Source of the DNA: Arachis hypogaea
Taxonomy: Eukaryota > Streptophyta > Magnoliopsida > Fabales > Fabaceae
Direction of reading: 5' to 3'
NCBI RefSeq assembly: GCF_003086295.3
Contig: NC_092038.1
Span: forward strand, 132,917,132-132,981,131
DNA length: 64,000 nt
Position 1 is the first letter of the stretch. Every line of letters begins with the position of its first letter. Position numbers and translations under genes: made by a program. Below are positions 20,743-31,809 of this stretch, piece after piece. A model generated the notes under the pieces. The model saw only the letters and a program-made list of their open reading frames with translations, was not told the DNA's origin and searched no databases.

Positions 20743-20798
20743 TACACTATTCTGTTAACAAATACTTTTTTTTTGGTGACTACACTATTCTGTTAACA
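20743..20798 (-). repeat. Poly(A)-tail-only retroposon footprint with 18-bp TSD
   Basis: TACACTATTCTGTTAACA is present at 20743-20760 and 20781-20798, separated by 20 bases that read GTCACC then nine A's then GTATT on the minus strand. The surrounding 20221-21568 intergenic stretch otherwise holds only the probable 3'UTR of the BOI gene and non-coding sequence; an open frame at 20780-21016 (minus) is not convincing. Confidence 0.6.
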
Positions 20799-21568
20799 TA
20801 CAGTAAAACTCTCTTGATAATAATGGATGTAAAGTGAAAGGTCACTATGTCAAAGTTTGAGAGTGGTTTATAGGCACTAGGCATGATTATGCATGGATTC
20901 AAGAAATTACTAGGGGTATTCCAGATGAAACTACACCGGCCACAATTCAAATAATAAGCATGTTGTATCATTATTACAAGCTTTCTTCTAAGATGCCTTG
21001 CTTGAAAAAAGAACACACCATCAAAACAATTGTCACCAGTTGGTGACTGATAATTTGGTGAAGTTCTTGCTAACCGTTACCAATCTTCAATTCTTTATAC
21101 ATAGTATATAATTGGATTTGGATGATCCTTGCAAGATTGAATAGATCTAAGTGCCTCAAATTCTGACTGTGGAAGGGAACTTGAATATAAGATTACACTT
21201 TCGGAACTGAACATTTAACGGCCAGCTCTTCAAATATTTTATTTTGATTTTTATTTAAATAAATTCTCATAGAAAAAATACACCTGGGCTAAAAACATAG
21301 TGGGCTACTGTTCACTGGGCCTGATGGGTTCCAAATGTAACCAAATCATGAATCACGGTGGGCTACCAAAAAATCGACACACACACGAATGGCGGTTCAT
21401 CTTCTAGTAGGTAGTCCTAAAAATTCCAGAACAGTTAACAGTTAACATAGCATAGGTTCTATCTTCAATTTGTGCCATAAGCACAAAAGAAAGCTTGGAG
21501 ATCGAAATCGATCATCATAATCCCCATCATCATCTTCCCTCATTCGATTTTCCCAAAAATACCTAACC

Positions 21569-24500
21569 ATGGTGTTCATCGTGCCACCCAATCACAGAAC
21601 CCTAGCATTAGACGTAAACCCTAACTCCACCACACTCCATCGCCTCAAGCTTGCAATTGAAGATAATTATGGCATCTCCGTTTCTCAGCAGCGTTTGTTT
21701 ATCTCCAACAGCCTCCGATTGCTTGGGAATGACGATTCTGCACTTATAGCCGACCTCGGCGTCGGACCTTACTCAACTCTAACCCTTCACGTTCCTTTCC
21801 TTGGTGGCACGCAGCCTCCGGCGGTTCCCAAGCCACGGTTCGACTTTCTCAACTCGAAGCCGCCGCCGAACTATGTCGCCGGTCTCGGTCGTGGTGCCAC
21901 AGGATTCACCACTCGATCTGATATCGGTCCTGCCCGCGCCGCGCCCGATCTTCCCGACAGATCCGCCACAACTATTGGCGGTGCAGCTGCTGCCCCCGCT
22001 GGAAGAGGAAGAGGGAAAGGCGGCGAGGAAGAGGAAGAAGATGAAGGAGAAGATAAAGGCTATGACGAGAATCAGAAATTTGATGAATTCGAAGGGAACG
22101 ATGTTGGTTTGTTCGCATCTGCGGAGTATGATGAGGATGATAAAGAAGCTGATGCTGTTTGGGAAGCTATTGATAAGAGAATGGATTCGAGGAGGAAGGA
22201 TAGGAGGGAAGCGAGGTTGAAGCAGGAGATTGAAAAGTACCGTGCTTCGAATCCGAAGATCACAGAACAGTTTGCAGATTTGAAGAGGAAGTTGTATACT
22301 TTATCTGCTGATGAGTGGGAGAATATACCCGAAATTGGGGATTATTCATTGAGGAACAAGAAAAAGAGGTTTGAAAGCTTTGTGCCCGTACCTGATACAT
22401 TACTTGAGAAGGCAAGGCAGGAGCAGGAGCATGTCACGGCATTGGACCCTAAGACCAGGGCTGCTGGAGGGACCGAGACTCCTTGGGCGCAGACTCCGGT
22501 GACGGACTTGACTGCCGTTGGTGAGGGCAGGGGTACTGTGTTGTCCCTGAAGTTAGATAGGTTGTCGGATTCAGTTTCTGGTTTAACTAATGTGGATCCT
22601 AAGGGTTATTTGACTACTTTGAAGAGCATGAAGATTACCAGTGATGCTGAGATTTCGGATATTAAGAAGGCTAGGTTGTTGCTCAAGAGTGTTACTCAGA
22701 CGAATCCAAAGCATCCTCCTGGCTGGATTGCCGCTGCTAGGTTGGAGGAGCTGGCGGGGAAGATTCAGGCAGCGAGACAATTGATACAGAGAGGGTGCGA
22801 GGAGTGTCCTAAGAATGAGGATGTGTGGCTGGAAGCTTGTAGGTTGGCAAATCCTGAGGAGGCAAAGGCGGTTATAGCTCGGGGTGTGAAGTCGATTCCA
22901 ACTTCTGTGAAGTTGTGGATGCAGGCCTCGAAGTTGGAGCAGGATGATGCAAACAAGAGTAGGGTGTTGAGGAAAGGGTTGGAGCACATTCCGGATTCGG
23001 TTAGGCTGTGGAAGGCTGTTGTGGAGCTTGCCAATGAAGAAGATGCCAGGCTCTTGCTTCACAGAGCCGTGGAATGCTGTCCTTTGCATGTTGAGCTTTG
23101 GCTTGCACTTGCAAGGTTGGAGACTTATGATAATGCTAAGAAGGTTCTTAACAGGGCAAGGGAGAGGCTGCCCAAGGAGCCTGCCATATGGATAACAGCT
23201 GCAAAGTTGGAAGAAGCTAATGGGAACACTTCCATGGTTGGCAAGATTATTGAGAGGGGTATAAGGAGTCTCCAGAGAGAAGCTGTGGTAATTGATAGAG
23301 AGGCTTGGATGAGGGAAGCGGAGGCTGCAGAGCGTGCTGGATCTGTCGCTACTTGCCAAGCTATAATCCATCATACAATTGGAGTTGGAGTGGAAGAAGA
23401 AGATAGGAAGAGGACATGGGTTGCTGATGCAGAGGAATGCAAGAAGAGAGGTTCTATTGAGACTGCCAGAGCTATATATTCTCATGCATTGACTGTCTTT
23501 TTAACTAAGAAGAGCATATGGCTCAAAGCAGCACAACTTGAAAAGACTCATGGAACCAGGGAATCTCTGGATGCATTACTTCGAAAAGCAGTTACCTATA
23601 GACCACAGGCTGAAGTTCTATGGCTTATGGGTGCCAAAGAGAAGTGGCTTGCTGGTGATGTCCCTGCAGCTCGAGCCATCCTCCAAGAAGCTTATGCTGC
23701 CATTCCTAATTCCGAGGAAATATGGCTTGCGGCTTTCAAGCTAGAATTTGAAAACCATGAACCTGAGAGAGCCAGGATGTTGTTGGCTAAAGCCAGAGAG
23801 AGGGGAGGCACAGAGAGAGTCTGGATGAAATCAGCAATTGTTGAGAGAGAGTTGGGAAACATCGAAGAGGAGCGGAGGTTGCTAGATGAAGGACTGAAGA
23901 AATTCCCTTCATTCTTCAAACTGTGGTTGATGCTTGGCCAGCTTGAAGAGCGGCTTGCTGAGAATGCGAAGAGACAAGATCAGCCTGAAAGCCACCAACA
24001 TCATATGAGGGAAGCTAAGAAGGTCTATGAATCTGGACTGAAGAACTGTCCTAATTGTGTACCTCTTTGGCTTTCTCTTGCTAATCTTGAGGAGACAATG
24101 AATGGACTGAGTAAAGCTCGTGCAGTTCTCACAATGGCTAGAAAGAAGAATCCTCAAAATCCTGAACTCTGGCTAGCTGCTGTAAGAGCAGAATTGAAGC
24201 ATGGATTCAAGAAAGAAGCTGATATCTTGATGGCAAAAGCATTGCAGGAGTGTCCCAACAGTGGTATTCTTTGGGCTGCATCAATCGAGATGGTTCCCCG
24301 TCCTCAGCGCAAAACCAAGAGTATGGATGCTCTCAAGAAATGCGATCATGATCCCCATGTTATCGCAGCTGTGGCCAAATTGTTCTGGCACGATAGGAAG
24401 GTTGACAAAGCTAGGACCTGGTTGAACAGGGCAGTAACATTAGCCCCTGACATTGGGGATTTCTGGGCATTGTGCTACAAATTTGAACTTCAGCATGGAA

Positions 24501-24682
24501 CTGAGGACAGCCAGAAGGATGTTTTGAAGAGGTGCGTTAGTGCAGAACCAAAACATGGAGAAAAATGGCAAGCTATCTCAAAGGCAGTTGAGAACTCCCA
24601 CCAGCCTACCGAAGCCATCTTGAAAAAAGTGGTGGTTGCACTTGGGAAGGAGGAGAATGCAGCTGAGAATAATAAACATTGA
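21569..24682 (+). CDS. STA1: STABILIZED1 / PRP6-like U5 snRNP splicing factor
   Basis: A single-exon gene of 1037 residues. The N-terminus (1-80) is ubiquitin-like (MVFIVPPNHRTLALDVNPNS...). The PRP1/PRP6 N-terminal domain follows with PNYVAGLGRGATGFTTRSDI (about 98-117), then an acidic linker and the EKYRASNPKITEQFADLKRKL block (about 222-242). From about 350 to the end are tandem half-TPR (HAT) repeats with recurring W..AA.LE motifs. This is the plant PRP6 homologue: in the U4/U6.U5 tri-snRNP it bridges particles during pre-mRNA splicing; in Arabidopsis STA1 is also needed for cold and heat tolerance and for stability of some mRNAs. Arabidopsis STA1 is likewise intronless and of similar length. 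The start is supported by the Ubl beginning at residue 1. No defects seen. Confidence 0.96.
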   Translation: MVFIVPPNHRTLALDVNPNSTTLHRLKLAIEDNYGISVSQQRLFISNSLRLLGNDDSALIADLGVGPYSTLTLHVPFLGGTQPPAVPKPRFDFLNSKPPPNYVAGLGRGATGFTTRSDIGPARAAPDLPDRSATTIGGAAAAPAGRGRGKGGEEEEEDEGEDKGYDENQKFDEFEGNDVGLFASAEYDEDDKEADAVWEAIDKRMDSRRKDRREARLKQEIEKYRASNPKITEQFADLKRKLYTLSADEWENIPEIGDYSLRNKKKRFESFVPVPDTLLEKARQEQEHVTALDPKTRAAGGTETPWAQTPVTDLTAVGEGRGTVLSLKLDRLSDSVSGLTNVDPKGYLTTLKSMKITSDAEISDIKKARLLLKSVTQTNPKHPPGWIAAARLEELAGKIQAARQLIQRGCEECPKNEDVWLEACRLANPEEAKAVIARGVKSIPTSVKLWMQASKLEQDDANKSRVLRKGLEHIPDSVRLWKAVVELANEEDARLLLHRAVECCPLHVELWLALARLETYDNAKKVLNRARERLPKEPAIWITAAKLEEANGNTSMVGKIIERGIRSLQREAVVIDREAWMREAEAAERAGSVATCQAIIHHTIGVGVEEEDRKRTWVADAEECKKRGSIETARAIYSHALTVFLTKKSIWLKAAQLEKTHGTRESLDALLRKAVTYRPQAEVLWLMGAKEKWLAGDVPAARAILQEAYAAIPNSEEIWLAAFKLEFENHEPERARMLLAKARERGGTERVWMKSAIVERELGNIEEERRLLDEGLKKFPSFFKLWLMLGQLEERLAENAKRQDQPESHQHHMREAKKVYESGLKNCPNCVPLWLSLANLEETMNGLSKARAVLTMARKKNPQNPELWLAAVRAELKHGFKKEADILMAKALQECPNSGILWAASIEMVPRPQRKTKSMDALKKCDHDPHVIAAVAKLFWHDRKVDKARTWLNRAVTLAPDIGDFWALCYKFELQHGTEDSQKDVLKRCVSAEPKHGEKWQAISKAVENSHQPTEAILKKVVVALGKEENAAENNKH

Positions 24683-25253
24683 CGTCGCATAGTTATAGGC
24701 CTATAATATTTCTGTTGTTTAGATTTGTAGTATGATTTATTAGTTTTCAAGAGAATTTTGATACTTACGATTATGAGTAGCTGAAAACAGATGTGTGTTT
24801 TATAGATATTTGGAAGCATTCGTTGTTGTTTCAGAATCTAAATTTGTTGCATATTTAATGCTCAAACTATTTAATGCTATTAATTGAATCACAATCAAGC
24901 AATTCATATAAGTAGTTCTGCAAGGTTAGCTAGGTAAGGTTTTTGAGATGTCGTGTGTTTCGGGTCACTGCAGAGGTAGAATTGCTTCATGAGAATTCAC
25001 ATAATATTCATGAGAAAAAGCTAAACACATTTTATTGTTCAATTTGAGCAGTTAAAAAGTACCAGCTATAATATAAAACCAGTATATTCATTCGTTTATT
25101 TCCGGTTTCTTCACACCAAAGAAAAGTTTGCTATAGCTGAATTAGTACAGAGTCGATAGTTGATTAGAATGAAAAATAATGCAAAACAGATAAGAACGCA
25201 GAGCTACTTGACAACATATAACTTTTTTGAAAGGAGGCATCGTCATTCCCTAG
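24683..25253. other. Spacer between STA1 and the PPR gene
   Basis: Likely contains the STA1 3'UTR and the short promoter/5'UTR of the PPR gene. No other feature recognised. Confidence 0.6.
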
Positions 25254-27263
25254 ATGCTGCTGAAACGCTTGTTCTCCAAGCAAACAAATCCTCAACTCAC
25301 TCTACTCGCTTTCGTTAGATCCACAACAACGGCAATAATACCTTCCAACAATTCCCACGTGCCATTTCGCCCCAACACCGTTGACCCTATCTACCTCAAG
25401 AACCGCCAAATCAACGCTTTCATCAAATCTAGGAACCTAAACTCAGCACTCGCAGTGTTCCACAGCACTTCCCTTCGTGATGCCGTCACCTACAACTTAC
25501 TCATTTCAGGGCATGCCACGTGTCATGATGGCTCACCGCCACGTGCTCTTCATCTCTACGCCGAAATGGGTTTGCTTGGAATAACGGAAACCCCAACCAC
25601 GTTCACATCTGTTATATATCTCTGTGCTAATCATGGGTTTTTCGGAGAAGGCCTTCAGGTTCATTGCAAGGTTGTCAAGTTTGGTTTCTTGTCGAACGTG
25701 TTCGTTGGTGGCGCCCTTGTTGGGTTCTATATGAATTTGGGGTTATGTGGGGCTGCACTGGAGCTGTTTGACGAATTGCCAGAGAGAAATTTAGCTCTGT
25801 GGAATGTGGTGCTGCGCGGGTTGTGTGAATTGGGTTGTGTTGATGAGTTGGTTGGGTTTTATTACTCTTGGATGTGGTTTGAAGGTGTGGAGCCGAATGG
25901 GGTCACTTTTTGTTATTTGCTTAGGGGGTGTGGTGTTGAGAGAAGGTTGCATGAAGGGATGAAGATTCAAGGAAGAATTTTGAAGATGGGTTTGGTAGAA
26001 TCTAATGTCTTTGTTGCTAATGCTTTGGTGGATTTTTACTCTGCTTGTGGGTGCTGGGTTGGTGCAAGGAAGTGTTTTGAGGCTATACTAGTTGAGGATG
26101 TCATATCTTGGAACTCCTTGGTTTGTGTTTATGCAGAAAATGAGTTGGTGTTTGAAGCTTTGAAACTGTTTAGTGTTATGCAATTCTGGGGGAAGAGGCC
26201 ATCTGTGCGTTCTATGGTGGGGTTTTTGAATTTATGCAGTAGAAATAAAGATGTTGTATTGGGGAAGCAGGTTCACTGTTGTGTTTTGAAATTGGGTCTT
26301 GATGAAATAAGTGTGCATGTTCAATCTGCATTGATTGATATGTATGGAAAATGTAGTGATCTTGAGAGTTCTGTAGCTGTGTTTGAATGTCTCCCTGAGA
26401 GAACTTTGGAGTGTTGTAATTCGTTGATGACTTCCCTTTCTTACTGCGGTGCAATTGAAGATGTGGTGGAGTTGTTTTGTTTGATGATTGATGAAGGTAT
26501 TAGGCCAGATGAAGTAACCTTCTCTTCAACGCTGAAGGCGTTGTCGGTCTCTGCTTCAGCTAGCTTCACAATATCTCAGTTATTGCATTGCTTTGCATTA
26601 AAATACGGACTCGAAGGAGATGCTGCAGTGGCATGCTCCCTAATGGATGCATATTCAAGATGTGGCCATGTGGAACATTCTTGTGAGATCTTTGAGGGTC
26701 TTAGTTCTCCAAATGCTATTTGTTTCACATCTATGATCAATGGATATGCCCGAAATGGAATGGGGGAAGAAGGACTTGCAGTGCTTCAAGCTATGATTGA
26801 GAAGGGCCTAAAACCAGATAAAGTTACCTTTTTATGTGCATTAACAGGATGCAATCATAAAGGGCTAGTTGAGGAGGGCAAAATAGTTTTTGACTCCATG
26901 AAATCTCTTCATGGGATTCACCCCAATCGCCAGCATTTTTCATGCATTGTAGATCTTTTATGCCGTGCCGGGCTCCTATATGAAGCTGAAGAGTTGCTGC
27001 TACTCTCACCAGAAAAAAGAGATTGTGTTATGTGGAGCTCGTTGCTGCGAAGTTGCAGGGTCCATGGGAATGAAGAGGTTGGAACAAGAGCAGCACAGGC
27101 TTTAGTCGAGCTAGGCTCCAATAACCCTGCAGTGTTGTTGCAAGCTTCAAATTTCTATGCTGAGATTGGGAAGTCTGATGCCTCAAGGGAAATCAGAGAG
27201 GTTGCTCTAGCAAGGAAGATGATAAGGGAGATTGGACATAGTTTAATTGAGATAAAATATTGA
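25254..27263 (+). CDS. PLS-type pentatricopeptide repeat protein
   Basis: A single exon of 669 residues, as is typical for plant PPR genes. A short basic, Ser/Thr-rich N-terminus (MLLKRLFSKQ...VRSTTTA) could be a mitochondrial or plastid transit peptide. PPR units of alternating P, L and S type run from about residue 50 to 570, with signatures such as NVFVGGALVGFYMNLG, DVISWNSLVCVYAENE, SALIDMYGKC and CFTSMINGYARNG. The C-terminus carries E-type motifs (VMWSSLLRSCRVHGNEEVG ... REVALARKMI) and ends without a DYW domain. Such proteins bind organellar RNA and usually specify C-to-U editing sites, recruiting a deaminase in trans. The exact orthologue and RNA target are unknown. Many TGT/TGC (Cys) codons but no stop or frameshift. 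Confidence 0.93.
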   Translation: MLLKRLFSKQTNPQLTLLAFVRSTTTAIIPSNNSHVPFRPNTVDPIYLKNRQINAFIKSRNLNSALAVFHSTSLRDAVTYNLLISGHATCHDGSPPRALHLYAEMGLLGITETPTTFTSVIYLCANHGFFGEGLQVHCKVVKFGFLSNVFVGGALVGFYMNLGLCGAALELFDELPERNLALWNVVLRGLCELGCVDELVGFYYSWMWFEGVEPNGVTFCYLLRGCGVERRLHEGMKIQGRILKMGLVESNVFVANALVDFYSACGCWVGARKCFEAILVEDVISWNSLVCVYAENELVFEALKLFSVMQFWGKRPSVRSMVGFLNLCSRNKDVVLGKQVHCCVLKLGLDEISVHVQSALIDMYGKCSDLESSVAVFECLPERTLECCNSLMTSLSYCGAIEDVVELFCLMIDEGIRPDEVTFSSTLKALSVSASASFTISQLLHCFALKYGLEGDAAVACSLMDAYSRCGHVEHSCEIFEGLSSPNAICFTSMINGYARNGMGEEGLAVLQAMIEKGLKPDKVTFLCALTGCNHKGLVEEGKIVFDSMKSLHGIHPNRQHFSCIVDLLCRAGLLYEAEELLLLSPEKRDCVMWSSLLRSCRVHGNEEVGTRAAQALVELGSNNPAVLLQASNFYAEIGKSDASREIREVALARKMIREIGHSLIEIKY

Positions 27264-27850
27264 TTGTTGAAATATACAACTAAAAGAAAAGAGTTCGTGA
27301 ATTGGGGAAGCATCTTGCCATTATTCACACAAGAGAAACCAATCATGGCAGAAATTACTGTGTGGGTGAAGATGTTTACTAAGATGTCCAGGTCTTGTGT
27401 CTTGTCTATTTGGGCAATCCTACATTCTAAGGGAAAGATTTCTTTTGGTAGGAGCTTCTGTTGGGCATGCCAAGAAATTGAAAGTCGGCATTTGTGTTTC
27501 CCTTGTTTGGTGTAACTAACTGACACTCCTAATAATAGAAAAATATATACTTTTTTCCCTTTTATGTACAGCATTGAGTTATGGCTACATAGTAATGCAA
27601 TTTGAAATAACTTGAGAAATGTAACAAGGTCTTAGATTACATGTGACCTGATCCACTTCTCTTTCAGGTTGGAAAATTAGAGATTGTGCAACTGTTAACA
27701 GTACTCATGAGTTTTGTAATTGGTTGATGAGTAAAGCAAAATGCTACAAAAATATATTTTTCCTTGTACTTTAAGTGTGGGGCATGTAGAAAATGTAACA
27801 CCTTCATACACTTTCAAGCCAAGCCATAAAAGCACTCCAAATCCTTCATT
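27264..27850. other. Spacer between the PPR gene and polygalacturonase 1
   Basis: Probable 3'UTR of the PPR gene, then upstream DNA of the GH28 gene. Open frames here (27264-27515 plus, 27155-27574 minus) have no recognisable motif. Confidence 0.55.
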
Positions 27851-27870
27851 TTTCAGAGCTAATCTACACA

Positions 27871-27877
27871 TATAAAT
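27871..27877 (+). promoter_or_regulatory. Putative TATA box of polygalacturonase 1
   Basis: TATAAAT lies 81 bp upstream of the ATG at 27952. The intervening leader contains a short CATT repeat. A position-based guess. Confidence 0.45.
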
Positions 27878-27951
27878 TAAAACCAAGCATTCATTCATTC
27901 ATTAATCAAATCAACAACCAATCCTTGCAGTACAGCCTACAACAGGAAAAC

Positions 27952-30900
27952 ATGGACAAATTCTTCTTGGTTTCCTTATTCTGTTTGCTGATAGCGGCTC
28001 ATGGAGTCACAGGAACCCTGACATGTGACAACATTGCCATGCTTGATGAACTTGCAAATATGGATACAGAAGAAAATGAGATAGAGCTCTCTGACATTCC
28101 TTCATGGACAAGTGAGCGTGGTGGAAAGGTTCTTGTGAATGTTGATAGCTTTGGTGCTGCTGGAGATGGAGAATCTGATGATACTGAGGTAAGTTCTTTT
28201 GTTATCGACAAATGTCATTATTGATTTATACCTGGAATTGCCAATGTGGTCCATTGTTTTTGCTGAACATGCACTTCACAAATTTGACAATGTTGGATAA
28301 ATGTTTTGTCCCTGTTTTTTTATCTAATGGTGTTATGCTCAGGCTTTCCGAAAAGCATGGAATGTTTCTTGCTCTACACCAAATTCTGTGTTCTTAGTTC
28401 CCCAAGGACGCCGCTACCTTGTCAATGCAACAAAATTCATAGGGCCTTGTAAAGGCACTCTAATCATCCAGGTGATCATGCACGGAAATATTTATATCTT
28501 TCATATTTTATAGTTTTGCGTTATCCATGAGCTCATGTTTATTGACATAGTATTAGCATTTATCAGATTGATGGAACAATAGTAGCACCAGATGAGCCTA
28601 AGAACTGGGATTCAAAATTAGCACGCGTTTGGCTTGATTTTTCAAAATTGGAGAAAGCTGTTTTCCAAGGTGCTGGAGTTATTGATGGCTCAGGCAAAAA
28701 ATGGTGGGAAGCATCTTGCAAGAAGAACAAATCTAATGTATATTTTCTGAACTTGGTCTCATTGAATTTGCTATATTTTATAAAAACTTCAGCTGCAAGC
28801 AATAACTTATTTTTCTCTCTCTATTTATTTACTTTTATTTTTATTTTGCAGCCTTGCAAAGGTGCACCAACAGTAAGCACCATTCTCTTAACCACTAATT
28901 AAATTCTACTCTCTGTATTCGGTATATCTGTTATTCTCAAATTTCAATGTAATATTTATAAGTTTCATTTTTTTTTTCATATTTATTGTCAACACTATGT
29001 TAAACATAATAAACAATAAAATGTATGCACTATAAATTAAGTAGTTGTTAAATAAGAGTATTTAGGGTATTTAATTTGGTAATTCATTCTTTATTTTGAG
29101 TTCTTTGATTATTGTTCAAATATAGTAAACCAGAATCTAGGAGGAGTATGTTCCAACTAGAAGGTTTTACAATATGTGTTATATGAAGATTACCAAATGT
29201 TGCTCAACTTTGATGGAATTGATTGCAGGCATTGACCATTGATTCAAGCTCAGGTATAAAGGTGAAAGGACTAACTATACAGCATAGCCAACAGATTCAT
29301 TTTACCATATCAAGGTGTAATTCTGTTAGGATTTATGGTGTCAAAGTGTCATCACCAGATGACAGCCCAAACACCGACGGAATTCATATTAGTGAATCAA
29401 CTAATGTCATAATCCAAGACAGCAAAATTGGAGCAGGTTCTGAACTTTTTCACCCTTTTGTCAACTTAGTGATTCTTGCATGCACGCAAGTTTAACAACT
29501 CATTTAGATATGTCTTCACAATAAAAGTGGTTCCATTAACTTTATTTTAAGACAGATTTATTTGTACATGGATCTTACCAACTCCTTTTTTTTTTGTATT
29601 AAAAACATGATTTATGAGTTGTTAAACTTATGTCCTTTCAAAAAAATTTCAGAATTTCTTTATTTCATTTATAGTTCAACCTTTTAAATTGGTGAAGACA
29701 TTGAATTGTGAGTTCAGACCCTTAGAAAAAAGAACACACTGAATTCTTAGTGGAATAAAATCACTTCAATGTTTCTAAAGTTTATACTATGATATTCAGG
29801 TGATGATTGCATATCAATTGTGAATGCCAGTTCCAATATCAAAATGAAAAGAATTTTTTGTGGACCAGGACATGGAATTAGGTATCATCTAATCTTCAAA
29901 ACAGCATTTAATGAATTCTCGTGTCACTATTTTTAGTTGCTAGGTTAAAATGTTTACATTTTTAGGCTCAGATTTTCAGTTTATTCGCTTATAATCTTAT
30001 ATTTTAAATTGTTATCAATTTAATTCTCTGTGATAGTTTTGTTAGTCTAAAATTTCATGCCACTTTAACAAGCTAATTAATTGACATTTTAACCTTTTTT
30101 AATTTTTATTTATTACCCAAAAAATCTAAACTTTTTCAGCATTGGGAGCCTTGGGAAAGACAATTCAACTGGCATAGTGACAAAAGTGATTTTAGATACA
30201 GCAGTTATTAAGGATACTACAAATGGTGTCAGGATTAAGACTTGGCAGGTACACCTCCTAATTGATATTTTTACTTTTTTATTTTATTTTAATTTTAAAA
30301 AATTTTGGAAGGTATTAATTCATTGCATATAGTTGAAAATTAAAAGTTTCAGTTTTTAATTAATAATTTTTACTATTGAAGTCTTAAACTAACAACTTAG
30401 TTGATTAGCCAAACCCTTAGATTTATAAAGGTTTCTACATGCACTGAAAACAATAACAAATGCATACAGTATAATAATAATAATCCATGAAAATTGATGT
30501 ATATTGTATATGAGAATGACAATATTTTTCTTTCCATTGTTTTTCTCTGGAACATACACAGGGGGGTTCTGGGTATGTTCGTGGAGTACGCTTTCAGAAT
30601 GTGAAGATGGAAAATGCCTCAAACCCCATTATTATTGATCAATTTTACTGTGATTCACCAACTACTTGTCAAAACCAGGTACATAATTAAAACTATAAAA
30701 TGAAATTAATGAACACAGGATTGACTAAGAACTTGTATTTTTGTTTGATAGCATGCTTCACATTTTCTTGTACTTAATTTTGAAGTTTTAATGAATTAAG
30801 CTCAACACTAGGTTGATTTAGGTGATTTTGGCAGTTGATTTCCTTTAGTACGGTCTTAATTGAAGTCATGTAAATGAAAGAAATCACTTGAGGTATAATG

Positions 30901-31809
30901 ATTTCTTTTTATACAAGTAATTTACATATAAAATTAAACGCAAACCTTTGAACGGATAATGTGTTATTTCGACCAAACTGGAATGTTTTGTAGATAAATT
31001 CTCTTGTTTTCCACCAATCACCTCTATTTGAATAATTTCAAATAAAATCTTTTCATATCATGCAGTAATAATAATGTTATGTTATGATGATCTCTTAGCC
31101 TGTGTTTGGTTTTGAAAACATGACAAGACAAGACACAAATGATAGAGACATAAAAATTAGTATTTTTGTATTTTGTTTGGTAGTAAACTGAACATAAGAT
31201 AGAACATAGAACAAACAATAAAAAGTCTAACTTACCTTCATTTTTTGTCTTCACACAAAATTTAGAATAAAAAATAAAATGATAAAAAATTGATAGTGAT
31301 AATAAAATAAAAAATAAAAAAGTAAATTGTATCTTCATGCAGTGTCTTTATATCCTTTATATAAAAAAGGACACAAAATATACTAATTCAGTGTTTTAAG
31401 ACACAATATCTCTGTCCATGTCTCACTTACCAAACACGAGTTTGTGTTTCAGTATCCTGTCTTTATAAACAAACACAACCTTATGTACATGTGATTTTTT
31501 GGTCAGACATCAGCTGTGGAGATAAGCGAGATCATGTATCAGAACATTAGTGGGACAACAAGGAGTGCCAAGGCCATTCAATTTGCATGCAGTGACACAG
31601 TTCCATGCAGCAGCTTGGTTCTCAGCAATGTGGACTTGGAGAAGCAAGACGGCACTGTCGAAACTTACTGTCACTCCGCTCAAGGCTTCGGCTATGGTGT
31701 TGTGCACCCTTCTGCCGATTGCCTCAATTCCAGCGACAACACTTCGGAAGTTATTACAGAACCAATCACAGTCGAAGAGGAGGAGGATACTCATCACACT
31801 GAACTATAA
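27952..31809 (+). CDS. Polygalacturonase (GH28), copy 1
   Basis: Nine exons join in frame to 458 residues: 27952-28188, 28343-28471, 28567-28737, 28852-28872 (21-nt microexon), 29229-29436, 29800-29881, 30140-30248, 30562-30678, 31507-31809. A signal peptide (MDKFFLVSLFCLLIAAHGVTG) predicts secretion to the wall. The four GH28 motifs are intact: NTDGIH (234-239), DDCISI (257-262), GPGHGIS (277-283) and RIKTWQ (314-319); the Asp residues and His are catalytic. The enzyme hydrolyses alpha-1,4-galacturonan in pectin. A mature region starting VNVDSFGAAGDGESDDTEAF is typical of plant exo/endo-polygalacturonases. The C-terminal extension is acidic (EPITVEEEEDTHH). The last intron carries a Tourist-like MITE. 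It shares five intron positions with the second GH28 gene 9 kb downstream but has two more introns. Confidence 0.92.
31098..31480. mobile_element. Tourist-like MITE in intron 8 of polygalacturonase 1
   Basis: Ends GCCTGTGTTTGGTTTTGA and, reversed, GGTTGTGTTTGTTTATAA are inverted repeats. Both sides carry the trinucleotide TTA (31095-31097 and 31481-31483), the TSD of PIF/Harbinger-type MITEs. Inner segments are also inversely related (GACAAGACACAAA / GACAGGATACTGAAACACAAA). Non-coding, 383 bp. Confidence 0.65.

Noticed and set aside
20780..21016. 78-codon minus-strand open frame in the BOI-STA1 spacer
   Set aside because: No motif, overlaps the retroposon-tail footprint, and has no splice or promoter support.
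22583..23485. 300-codon open frame antisense to the STA1 gene
   Set aside because: It is a shadow of the strongly conserved STA1 coding frame; its translation has no motif and there is no promoter or splice context.
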